Shown one piece after another: positions 1 to 7,331 of a stretch of DNA of 64,000 nt. The notes beneath the pieces were generated by a model. It was not told where the DNA came from and made no database searches. It saw only the letters and a program-made list of their open reading frames with translations. This DNA is from Diaminobutyricibacter sp. McL0608. GTDB taxonomy: Bacteria > Actinomycetota > Actinomycetes > Actinomycetales > Microbacteriaceae. Location: positions 3,348,001 to 3,412,000 of the forward strand of contig NZ_CP154826.1 of assembly GCF_039613825.1 (NCBI RefSeq), written 5' to 3'. Position numbers and translations under genes: made by a program. Position 1 is the stretch's first letter. The number at the start of each line of letters is the position of its first letter.

Positions 1-1558
1 GATTCGGATTCTCGTTAGGGTCCGACACGGACTCGCGAGCGCGCTCCCAGGCAGCTTCGGCTCGCAGGAACGACGACTGCCGCACCCTCTCGATAATGTC
101 GGGATCGACAGGGTGGCCGACGATCTCAGACGTGTCCTCGAGTACGACGAGCCCTGCGTAACTGAGTTCGTCGAGGAGCTTCGCGAGCTCGCGCGTGTCC
201 TCAACGTCGTCCGCTCCTCGAATCTTCAGCACTCGGATCAGGGCAGGAAGCGTGCCACCTTGTCCGACCAGAGTGACGACCGCGACGGTGAAAGCAATAA
301 GGATGAGCTGGGAACGGTACGGAGTGTCTTCGGGCAACGATTGGGCTGCAGCAAGGGTGACGACGCCGCGCATTCCCGACCAGCCGAGAACCACTCCCCC
401 GCGCCAGTCGATCCGTTCGCTTCGCCCGTGCTCGAGGTCCGCTCGCCGAATCGCGTAGATACGTTTCGCGCGTTTTCGCCGCTCGCCGCGCAAGGCCGTC
501 TTTCTCTCCGGGGATTGGTCGAGCGCGAGCCGAAGCCGCAAGGTGGACTTCTCCGCGCGCTGTGAACGCCACTTCAACGACAGCACCATCGGTCCGATCC
601 ACGCGAATCGCAAGACGATGAGTGCGAGGACCGCAATCAGGCCGATTCCGATCGATGCGCCGACGGTCAAGACGGTCGGGTCGACGTGTTCGAGCAGTGT
701 GCGAAGCTCCAAACCGATGACCAGGAAGACGGCACTCTCGAGGAGGAACTGGATGGTACGCCAGTTGATGCCGTCGCTGATCCTCGCTTGCGGTGACAGC
801 CGGCGCGGGGCGACGTGACCGGTGTACAGGCCCGCGACCACGACGGCGAGCACCCCGGATGCGTGAAGGGCTTCGGCCGGCATGAAGGCGATGAACGGTA
901 CTGCAATCGAAATCGCGGTGTCCAGGACGGAGTCCGAGAGCTTCGACCGCACGTACACGGTCACCATCCCGGCTACCAGTCCGACGACGATGGCTACCAC
1001 GACGGCGTAGAGGAAATCGGCGCCGATCGCCCAGGGGCTCAGAACGCCGCCGGCCGCCGCTGCGACCGCAGACCGCAACAGCACGAGCGCCGTAGCGTCG
1101 TTGACAAGTCCTTCGCCTTCGAGAACGGTCAGAATTCGCGGTGGAAGTCCGAGACGACGGCCGATCGAGGTCGCCGCCACCGCATCGGGAGGGCTGATGA
1201 TCGCACCGAGGGCGATGGCCGCAGCGAGGTTCAGATCGGGCAGCATCGCAAACAGCAGGAACCCCACGGCGAAGGCGGTCACCACGACCAGTGCGACCGA
1301 GAGGCTGGCGATCGTGCCGAGGTTGCGGCGGAAGTCGATCATCGGCACGCTGATCGCCGCTGCGTACAGGATGGGCGGGAGCACGCCGTCGAGCACCCAT
1401 TCGTGCGGCACTTCGATCAACGGCACGCCGGGCAGGTAGGAAAGACCGACGCCGACGAGAACCAGAGCGATCGGGGCAGCCACGCCGAAACGTTTCGACA
1501 ATGCCGCGACGCCCACCAGGATCACGATTCCTGCAACGGCTATGTACCCGAATTCCAT
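1..1558 (-). CDS. Na+/H+ (cation/proton) antiporter, CPA1/NhaP family, C-terminus cut by window edge
   Basis: This minus-strand frame is open from an ATG at 1558 to the left edge, giving 519 visible residues and no stop, so the C-terminus lies outside the window. The first ~400 residues are a run of hydrophobic segments typical of a 10-12 helix antiporter. Two landmarks of the CPA1 fold are visible: ISPPDAVAAT at residues 121-130 (the Asp-containing transport helix) and EGEGLVNDATAL at about 147-158 (the conserved Asn-Asp helix). A later GWSGMRGVVTLAAA segment matches the family's Arg-containing helix. The visible tail is hydrophilic and charged, as in regulatory C-termini of NhaP-type exchangers. 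The expected role is membrane exchange of Na+ or K+ for H+ in pH and salt homeostasis. Ion specificity cannot be read from sequence. It lies 70 bp downstream of the ABC operon on the same strand and could be transcribed with it or separately. Confidence 0.9.
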   Translation of the reverse strand, partial: MEFGYIAVAGIVILVGVAALSKRFGVAAPIALVLVGVGLSYLPGVPLIEVPHEWVLDGVLPPILYAAAISVPMIDFRRNLGTIASLSVALVVVTAFAVGFLLFAMLPDLNLAAAIALGAIISPPDAVAATSIGRRLGLPPRILTVLEGEGLVNDATALVLLRSAVAAAAGGVLSPWAIGADFLYAVVVAIVVGLVAGMVTVYVRSKLSDSVLDTAISIAVPFIAFMPAEALHASGVLAVVVAGLYTGHVAPRRLSPQARISDGINWRTIQFLLESAVFLVIGLELRTLLEHVDPTVLTVGASIGIGLIAVLALIVLRFAWIGPMVLSLKWRSQRAEKSTLRLRLALDQSPERKTALRGERRKRAKRIYAIRRADLEHGRSERIDWRGGVVLGWSGMRGVVTLAAAQSLPEDTPYRSQLILIAFTVAVVTLVGQGGTLPALIRVLKIRGADDVEDTRELAKLLDELSYAGLVVLEDTSEIVGHPVDPDIIERVRQSSFLRAEAAWERARESVSDPNENPN

Positions 1559-1628
1559 CCGACAAGCCTACGGGCCAAGCGTGGATGCAGGATGCTTACG
1601 TTTTAGTGATCAATATGTCAGGGGCCGC

Positions 1629-2477
1629 TCAGCCGCGCAGATCGCGGCGGCGGAAGACGAGAACGGCCGCTACTGCCAGCAGGATGCTGATCGCCACCAG
1701 CAGGAGGATGTACCCGCCCTGTGCCCCGTGAGTGAGCGGGTTCGAGGAGTTGTAGTAATACCAGGGGCTGAACTTCTGCCCTGCCGCAAGGTTCGAGTCG
1801 AGCGGAAGGAACGTGTTCGCCGCGAACGCCAGCACTGCCGCGAGCGTGGACCCCAGGGTTGCGACCCTCTTGCTTCCCGTGGCGGCGCCCAGAAGAAAGG
1901 CCAACGCACCGAAGAGGAGGCCGAAGACGAAGGCGTGAGCGGCGACGCCGATGATCCCTGCCAGGCTCAGCCCGAGGTTTCCGATGACGTTGCCGAGCAC
2001 CAGGCCGAGTCCGATGCAGATCGAGACGATGAGCACCGAGATCGCCATCGCGACCATGGTTGCCACGAGGAAGGTGCTTCGGTTGACGGGTGCGCTCAGG
2101 GTGAGCCCGAGGGTCTTCTTCTCTTCTTCACCCGCCGATGACGCGGCGGCGCTCATGATGGCGACGACGATGACGGCGGCCGGCGCCACCAGCGAGAGCA
2201 GTTCGGCATTGGCCCATCCGGCCGGTGTCGACAGATCGGTTCCGCCGGAGATCGCCTTGACGAGATCGACCATCGATTGCGGTAGGTTGCGGAACACGTC
2301 GCGAAGGGGTGGCCAGAGCACGCCGAGTACGGCGCCGATCGCGAGCATGTAGAACGAAGCGGCGCCGACGACCTGGGTGCGATCTTTTACTGCCTTTCCG
2401 ATCAGCGCCGACACCGTCGCGCGCGGGATCGGCGCGGCAGTCGGTCGTTCGTGCGGGGGAACCACGGTGGTTGTCAC
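1629..2477 (-). CDS. ABC-2 type transporter permease (second permease of exporter operon)
   Basis: A 282-residue protein with a short hydrophilic N-terminus followed by about six hydrophobic segments (roughly residues 40-60, 90-115, 133-165, 168-195, 200-222 and 252-275). It ends in a basic VFRRRDLRG tail, the layout of ABC-2 type permeases. A GEEEKKTLGLTLSAPVNRS cytoplasmic stretch after the second helix matches the loop that carries 'EEE..T...L..PV.R' in this exporter family. The gene starts 5 bp after the stop of the other permease, so the two are almost certainly cotranslated and probably form a heterodimeric pore powered by the ATPase encoded upstream. The context (TetR regulator, ATPase, two permeases) suggests export of a drug or lipophilic compound. 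The substrate is unknown. Confidence 0.85.
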   Translation of the reverse strand: MTTTVVPPHERPTAAPIPRATVSALIGKAVKDRTQVVGAASFYMLAIGAVLGVLWPPLRDVFRNLPQSMVDLVKAISGGTDLSTPAGWANAELLSLVAPAAVIVVAIMSAAASSAGEEEKKTLGLTLSAPVNRSTFLVATMVAMAISVLIVSICIGLGLVLGNVIGNLGLSLAGIIGVAAHAFVFGLLFGALAFLLGAATGSKRVATLGSTLAAVLAFAANTFLPLDSNLAAGQKFSPWYYYNSSNPLTHGAQGGYILLLVAISILLAVAAVLVFRRRDLRG

Positions 2478-2482
2478 GGTGT

Positions 2483-3259
2483 CTATCCCTTCAGATCACG
2501 TCGGGCGAAGCCGACATAGGCGACGGCCACGGCCACGGCGGCGATCACTGCGAGCACCAGGATGTGCCAGCCGTCGATGCCGTTGGTGAGCGGGTTGCTT
2601 CCGGCGAAGTAGAACCAGGGGCTGAGCTTCGCCCAGTCGGCGAGATTCGCCAGCGGGAGCATCGCGTTCGCCACGTAGGCGGCGACCGCAAGGCCGCCGG
2701 CGATTCCTGAGGCGAGTCCGGGGTTGCCGCTGACGGCGCCCACCGCGACGGCGACCGCACCGAACATGATGGCCAGGAAGAGGAGATGGACACAGATCGC
2801 GGTCAAGCCGGCCAGATCGAGTCCGATGTCATAGCTCGCCGAGGCGATCGCGACGCCGGCCCAGAGCAGAATGGCGGAGCCGATGAGTGCCGCGAGGAGG
2901 GCGAGCGCCTTCGACGTCACGATCGACGAACGGGTCACCGGCTGCGCCGTGAGGATCGACATCGTGCCTGTGTCTTCTTCGCCCGCGATCGTGGATCCGC
3001 CGACGACCACCGCGTACCCGACCATCGCAGCCGGCACGATGAGGTTGAAGAGCTCACCGACCGCGTATCCACCCGCGCTCCCCCCGCCGATGAACGCCGT
3101 CACCTGCGGCGGAAAGCCGTTGGTGAGATCTGCGATCGCATTGCTCATGCCCGCCGTGATCGCGAAGATGAACACGCCCATTCCCCCGATGACGATTCCC
3201 AGGGCGAGTGCGGACCAGCGGCGCTCTTTCACTTCGTGGCCGAACAGTTCAGCGAACAT
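2483..3259 (-). CDS. ABC-2 type transporter permease (first permease of exporter operon)
   Basis: A 258-residue protein with about six hydrophobic segments and a basic FARRDLKG tail closely resembling the end of the next gene, so the two permeases look like paralogues. The cytoplasmic loop GEEDTGTMSILTAQPVTRS is the counterpart of the same loop in its partner. The start at 3259 (MFAELFGHEVK) was preferred to an in-frame start at 3307. It begins 11 nt inside the end of the ATPase gene, the usual translational coupling distance, whereas 3307 would give a 59-nt overlap and a charged non-conserved leader. It probably pairs with the 1629-2477 product as the membrane part of an ABC exporter driven by the 3249-4205 ATPase. 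Confidence 0.84.
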   Translation of the reverse strand: MFAELFGHEVKERRWSALALGIVIGGMGVFIFAITAGMSNAIADLTNGFPPQVTAFIGGGSAGGYAVGELFNLIVPAAMVGYAVVVGGSTIAGEEDTGTMSILTAQPVTRSSIVTSKALALLAALIGSAILLWAGVAIASASYDIGLDLAGLTAICVHLLFLAIMFGAVAVAVGAVSGNPGLASGIAGGLAVAAYVANAMLPLANLADWAKLSPWFYFAGSNPLTNGIDGWHILVLAVIAAVAVAVAYVGFARRDLKG

Positions 3260-4205
3260 GGGCCGCGCTCTCACTTTCGCGCTGAACGTTCTCGATCGTT
3301 CCCGCATCCAGCCCCGAGTCCGGGCGGTAGAACGCCAGGAAGATCTCCTCCAGATCCGCTTCCCGGCTCGTCAGGTTGAGCACCTCACGCGACGTAGCGG
3401 CACGCAACAGTTCGGTCACCGCGCCCTCGTACGAAACGTGGGCGTGAACGCCATCGATCGTCACCTCGCGCACACCCGGGACGCCGGTGAAGAGGTCGGA
3501 AGAGACCGGATGCGCGAACTCGAAGTCGAGCCGGCGGATCGCCTTGCGCTTGAGTGCGTCGATGCGCTCCACCACGATCAGTTTTCCGTTGCGGATGATG
3601 CCGACCCGATCGGCGATCCGTTCCACCTCGGACAGCGTGTGTGACGACAGGAAAACGGTGCTGCCCGCATCCCGCGCCTCGGCGAGCAGTTTCAGGAACT
3701 CCTGCTGCATGAGCGGGTCGAGGCCCGCGTTCGGTTCATCGAGGATCAGCAGCTCCGGACGGTGCATGAAGGCCTGGATGAGCCCGATCTTCTGCCTGTT
3801 GCCGGTCGAGTACTCCTTGACCTTCTTCGACAGATCGGCCTGGAGCCGTTCGACGAGCTCGTCGATGTACGCCTGCTCGACACCGCCGCGGAGTCGGGCG
3901 AAGTACCGGATCGTCTCGGCTCCCGTCATGTTGGGATAGAGCGCGAGGTCTCCCGGGATGTAGCCCACCCGACGCCTGATCGCGAGACTGTCGGTGTGGC
4001 TGTCGAGCCCGAGCACGGTCGCCGATCCTGCGGTGGGCCTGATCTGGTCGATCAGGGTGCGGATCGTCGTCGATTTGCCCGCGCCATTGGGCCCGAGAAA
4101 TCCGAATACCTCGCCCACGTGCACGTCGAGATTCACATCGTCGAGGGCGACCAGGTCCCCGTAGTTCTTCGTCAACCCATGCGTGAGAATCGCCGAGTCA
4201 GTCAT
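3249..4205 (-). CDS. ABC transporter ATP-binding protein, drug-exporter type
   Basis: A 318-residue ATPase. Walker A is GPNGAGKST near residues 38-46. The signature is the divergent YSTGNRQK. Walker B is LLILDEPNAGLD, followed by a switch histidine in FLSSHTLSEVERIADR. After the ~215-residue nucleotide-binding domain comes a ~95-residue C-terminal extension, as in DrrA/CcmA-like exporter ATPases. The ATG at 4205 (MTDSAIL) is preferred over one two codons upstream because an AAGGA Shine-Dalgarno sits about 7 nt before it but is too close to the upstream ATG. It overlaps the end of the TetR gene by 8 nt and the following permease by 11 nt, a tightly coupled operon. It should energise export by the two permeases. 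The substrate is not predictable. Confidence 0.93.
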   Translation of the reverse strand: MTDSAILTHGLTKNYGDLVALDDVNLDVHVGEVFGFLGPNGAGKSTTIRTLIDQIRPTAGSATVLGLDSHTDSLAIRRRVGYIPGDLALYPNMTGAETIRYFARLRGGVEQAYIDELVERLQADLSKKVKEYSTGNRQKIGLIQAFMHRPELLILDEPNAGLDPLMQQEFLKLLAEARDAGSTVFLSSHTLSEVERIADRVGIIRNGKLIVVERIDALKRKAIRRLDFEFAHPVSSDLFTGVPGVREVTIDGVHAHVSYEGAVTELLRAATSREVLNLTSREADLEEIFLAFYRPDSGLDAGTIENVQRESESAAHVR

Positions 4206-4911
4206 TTTCATTTCCTTCTGTCTCCGTAGTAGGAACTGCTGGCGTGGGGCCAGGGGGATCGTTCAAGGCGTCTTGGATGGACGACAACATGGAGTCGTCG
4301 GTGTAGACACCATGGGTGTACAGCTCAAGTGACGGCATCGCCATGCGACGCATCACCTCGGGATTCAATGACTCATGGCCGAGGACCCGGGCTATCGCGG
4401 GAGGCATCGTGAGAAGCGACAGGCTCAGCAGCATCGTCAGCACCGACATCGCTCTCAGATCGGCGGTCGGACGAACCGAGCCATCCGCAATCCCGGCGCT
4501 CAACAGGTCTTCGGACTCCGTCACCAGGGCAGCGACGAACTTGTCGGCGGACGGCGAATCCTCGTTGATCGCCCGCACCATGTATTGCACCTGCTCGTGG
4601 AACTCCGAGGGATCGGCCAGATAGTCGCGGATACCGTTGCGCACGGTGGCGGGCTGCGCGTCATCGCGCGCGCGCCGCAGCAGGGCGTTCAGGACGTATA
4701 CGTCACAGACCTCCTGCAGTCCGGCCTTGCTCCCGAAATGGTGAATGACCAGAGCAGGACTCACCCCCGCCTTCGACGCAATGTCGCGCACGTTCGCCTT
4801 CGAAAACCCCACCGACGCGAACTCGGCGATCGCGGCATTTCGAATTCTCGCCTGCGCAGTCAGATCTCCGGAAGGAGGTCTCTCCTGTCGCGCTGTACCC
4901 ATGTTCACCAT
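4198..4911 (-). CDS. TetR/AcrR family transcriptional regulator of the ABC exporter operon
   Basis: An all-helical regulator of about 237 residues with an N-terminal TetR helix-turn-helix: RDIASKAGVSPALVIHHFGSK contains the recognition helix and the diagnostic HHFGSK. It is followed by a variable ligand-binding domain of ~170 residues. It is the first gene of the operon and overlaps the ATPase gene, so it most likely represses itself and the exporter until a substrate binds. Possible starts are 4941, 4911 and 4902. The 4941 start would place the palindrome 4912-4929 inside the coding region, so 4911 is used here. A TAGTAT -10-like hexamer seven bases before the ATG at 4902 would also allow a leaderless message from that codon. 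The ligand is unknown. Confidence 0.88.
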   Translation of the reverse strand: MVNMGTARQERPPSGDLTAQARIRNAAIAEFASVGFSKANVRDIASKAGVSPALVIHHFGSKAGLQEVCDVYVLNALLRRARDDAQPATVRNGIRDYLADPSEFHEQVQYMVRAINEDSPSADKFVAALVTESEDLLSAGIADGSVRPTADLRAMSVLTMLLSLSLLTMPPAIARVLGHESLNPEVMRRMAMPSLELYTHGVYTDDSMLSSIQDALNDPPGPTPAVPTTETEGNEND

Positions 4912-4929
4912 ACTAAACCCTTGTTCAGT
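4912..4929. promoter_or_regulatory. Candidate TetR operator palindrome
   Basis: The plus strand reads ACTAAACCCTTGTTCAGT, an imperfect 18-bp palindrome. Seven of nine bases in each half pair: ACTrAAC on one side, GTTyAGT on the other, with 4 central bases. It sits immediately before the regulator start and overlaps its likely -10 region, which is where an autorepressing TetR protein binds. The symmetry is seen directly; the binding is inferred. Confidence 0.55.
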
Positions 4930-5013
4930 CGAGCGCGACAATCCTCACGATTCCCGTCCTCGGACGACGTACTCTTAGCTCAGGTGCGCATCGCGCGGCG
5001 AGAGGGGATGTTG

Positions 5014-6195
5014 ATGTCCGAGATCGACCTGAGTCAGCCGGAGATCGTCCTCACACCCCCACCAGCCGTCCCCGAGGTGAAGGGCGACCAGGCGGTCGGG
5101 ATGGTCGCGCTGCCGCCGGAGAAGCGCGCCGAACTGGAGCAGAAGGCCGAAGAGTTCGTCAACGGGTTGGCATCGGAAGAGCCGGGCAGCCCCGAGTTCA
5201 CCCGCAGAGTCGATGACATCGCGCGGATGGGAGAGCAGGAGATCCGGTCGTCGGCTGAGGTCTCGAACCGGATGCTCGAGCGGCCGTCCTCGTCGCTCGC
5301 CTCGGCTCGCGGACGCGGAGCCCCGTCGGACCCGCAGGCCCAGGTGGCACGGACGCTGCAGGACCTGCGTACCACGATCACGGATCTCGATCCCGGGCAC
5401 GCCGACCTGGCCGGCCCGAAGGGGGTCCTTGGGCGCATCCCAGGCGGACGCAAGCTGATGCACTATTTCGAGCGGTACCAGCCGGCCCAGAAGCAGCTGG
5501 ATGCGATCATCCGCGCCCTCATCTCGGGGCAGGACGAGTTGCTGAAGGACAACGCCGCAATCGAGCTGGAGCGGGCGAAGCTCTGGACGACGATGGGGAA
5601 ACTGGGCGAATACGTCACTCTGGCCGCAGCCCTCGACGACGCGACGGCAGCTCGGGCGGCCGCCCTGCGCGCCACAGACCCGCGGATGGCGGATGCGCTC
5701 ACAGCCGACGCGCTCTTTCCGATCCGGCAGCGCCGGCAGGACCTCACCACGCAGATCGCCGTCTCCGTGCAGGGCTACCTCGCGCTCGACGTGGTCCGCA
5801 GGAACAACCTGGAACTGATCAAGGGCGTCGAACGCGCGAGGACCACCACCGTCTCGGCGCTCCGAACCGCAGTCGTCGTCGCCCAGGCGCTCGCCAACCA
5901 GCGGCTGGTGCTCGACCAGATCACTGCGCTGAACGACGCGACGAACGCGATGATCGACCGCACGAGCGAGCTCCTCAAGCAGCAGACGACGTTGGTCCAC
6001 GAAGGGGCGGCGTCGTCGGGCGTCAGCGTGGAGACCCTCCAGCACGCCTTCGACAATGTCTTCGCGACGATGGATGCGATCGACGGCTATCGCGCGAAAG
6101 CCGTCGAGACGATGGCCGTGACGGTGGATGCTCTGGAGAAGCAGGTGGCCCGATCGCGCAGCTACCTGGACCGCTCGCACTCCGGAGCGAACTGA
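5014..6195 (+). CDS. TelA/KlaA family (toxic anion resistance) protein
   Basis: A 393-residue protein matching the TelA family in length and pattern. It is a soluble, mostly alpha-helical protein with an LGRIPGGRKLMHYFERYQ-type core near residues 130-150, the conserved QKQLDAIIRAL helix after it, and a long helical C-terminal half ending in coiled-coil-like heptads. TelA relatives are linked to tellurite and other envelope stresses in several bacteria, but their biochemical role is not settled. The start at 5014 was chosen because GAGAGGGG ends about 7 nt upstream; the ATG two codons earlier is too close to it. It is transcribed away from the exporter operon, with about 100 bp between the two starts, and converges with the next gene across a 9-bp gap. 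Confidence 0.85.
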   Translation: MSEIDLSQPEIVLTPPPAVPEVKGDQAVGMVALPPEKRAELEQKAEEFVNGLASEEPGSPEFTRRVDDIARMGEQEIRSSAEVSNRMLERPSSSLASARGRGAPSDPQAQVARTLQDLRTTITDLDPGHADLAGPKGVLGRIPGGRKLMHYFERYQPAQKQLDAIIRALISGQDELLKDNAAIELERAKLWTTMGKLGEYVTLAAALDDATAARAAALRATDPRMADALTADALFPIRQRRQDLTTQIAVSVQGYLALDVVRRNNLELIKGVERARTTTVSALRTAVVVAQALANQRLVLDQITALNDATNAMIDRTSELLKQQTTLVHEGAASSGVSVETLQHAFDNVFATMDAIDGYRAKAVETMAVTVDALEKQVARSRSYLDRSHSGAN

Positions 6196-6204
6196 GCGCC
6201 GCCG

Positions 6205-7029
6205 TCAGGACAGATCGAGTCTCGACTGAGCGAAGCGGTCGGCCAGGAACCGGCCATTGATGAGCAGTGCGGATGCGTCGTGCTCGACCGCCGCATTCCG
6301 CATCCGTTTCGCCGCCTCCTCGAGCGCCGTCAGCTGGGAGATCAGCGCCTGGCCCGGGGTCGTCCCGTCGGGAAAGACATGCTCCACCGCCCAGTCGGCG
6401 GGCAGGGACAGGTAGGCGCGGAGCGTGTCCGGCAGGTAGACCATCGCCGTGCGGCGCACGATCACCTCGGCCTCGCCCTGCCCGGCGACGCGGGGAAGGG
6501 TGTCGACGAGCAGTTCGGCGATGCGTCGTACCGCCGCGATCGCCTCGGCCGGAACGCGACTTCCGAGCCTCGCGGGCAGCGTCAGAAGGTCCCCGTCGAG
6601 CGTGGACTCGCTGACCCGGATCTCCGACCCGGCCGGTTCGATCCCGAGGGTCTGCAAGGCGCGTGATCCGGCAGCGGAGTCACCCGCTGCTTCCGCGGCG
6701 AGCGCCGCCACCTGCCCGGCAAAAGCAGTGAGCCACTCGCCGAGCGTCATCGGGTGCTGGGAGATGGTCGCCCCCCGGTAGACGCGGGCCCACTCTGCAC
6801 TCCAGTGCGGTCCGGCCTCATAGCTCAGCGTCAGTGACTCGTTCGTCCCGGTGAGGCGCACCTGCGTGATCGTGCCGTCACGGCGGGCGAACCGGTCGGC
6901 CAGCGTGCGCGTGCGATCGACGACGAGGACGCGATCCATGACCTCGGCCGGCAAGGTTCGCGTCACGCTTGCGATGAGGTCGCCCAGAAAGACCTGCGGG
7001 TCGGAGTCGGCTGTGGCGGGTTCCGTCAT
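6205..7029 (-). CDS. Conserved-looking protein of unknown function next to TelA
   Basis: I do not recognise this 274-residue protein. It has no signal peptide or membrane segment. It is Ala-rich and acidic, with an N-terminal half containing beta-strand-like stretches (ITQVRLTGTNESLTLSYEAG) and a helical C-terminus ending FLADRFAQSRLDLS. A strong GGAGGGG Shine-Dalgarno six bases before the ATG supports the start and shows it is a real gene. It ends 9 bp from the convergent TelA gene, so the two probably share a terminator region rather than an operon. A functional link with TelA is possible from position alone. Confidence 0.75.
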   Translation of the reverse strand: MTEPATADSDPQVFLGDLIASVTRTLPAEVMDRVLVVDRTRTLADRFARRDGTITQVRLTGTNESLTLSYEAGPHWSAEWARVYRGATISQHPMTLGEWLTAFAGQVAALAAEAAGDSAAGSRALQTLGIEPAGSEIRVSESTLDGDLLTLPARLGSRVPAEAIAAVRRIAELLVDTLPRVAGQGEAEVIVRRTAMVYLPDTLRAYLSLPADWAVEHVFPDGTTPGQALISQLTALEEAAKRMRNAAVEHDASALLINGRFLADRFAQSRLDLS

Positions 7030-7070
7030 GGCCGTCCCCTCCCTCGATTGCCCTCACGCTCATCCAAGCA

Positions 7071-7091
7071 TGTCCCGCAGCTCCCGGGACA
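7071..7091 (-). terminator. Hairpin downstream of the giant gene, possible terminator
   Basis: Perfect 7-bp arms TGTCCCG and CGGGACA flank a 7-nt loop, about 120 bp past the stop of the giant gene and just upstream of the 7029 start. There is no T-tract on either side, so intrinsic termination is uncertain. Confidence 0.3.
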
Positions 7092-7211
7092 GGCCGGCCG
7101 CCCACTGGCCGCGCTCGGGTGCGACAGCTGCGGACGAGCGTGACAGGCGTGCCGGGCGCCCTCGTCCCGGGGGTGACACACTCGGCATCCCGGTCAGCGC
7201 AGCCCGGGCGC

Positions 7212-7331
7212 TCAGCGGGCGGATGCGCGGCCGCGACGGGCGAGCAGCACCAGACCGAGACCGAGGAGCAGCACGAGCAGCCCGCCGGCCAGTCCACCGA
7301 AGCCGGAAGTGGTCGATCCGGTGTCCGCGAG
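7212..7331 (-). other. LADTG cell-wall sorting signal (class E sortase type)
   Basis: The last 39 residues are LADTG, a short spacer, a ~17-residue Leu/Gly/Val helix and the basic tail ARRGRASAR. This is the tripartite sortase signal. LAxTG instead of LPxTG is the form used by class E sortases of high-GC actinobacteria. No sortase gene is in the window. A Pro/Thr/Gly-rich wall-spanning linker precedes it. Confidence 0.85.

Noticed and set aside
201-1565. 454-codon minus-strand frame over the antiporter
   Set aside because: Arg/Ser-rich and not protein-like. The neighbouring minus-strand frame encodes a clear CPA1 antiporter with membrane helices and conserved motifs.
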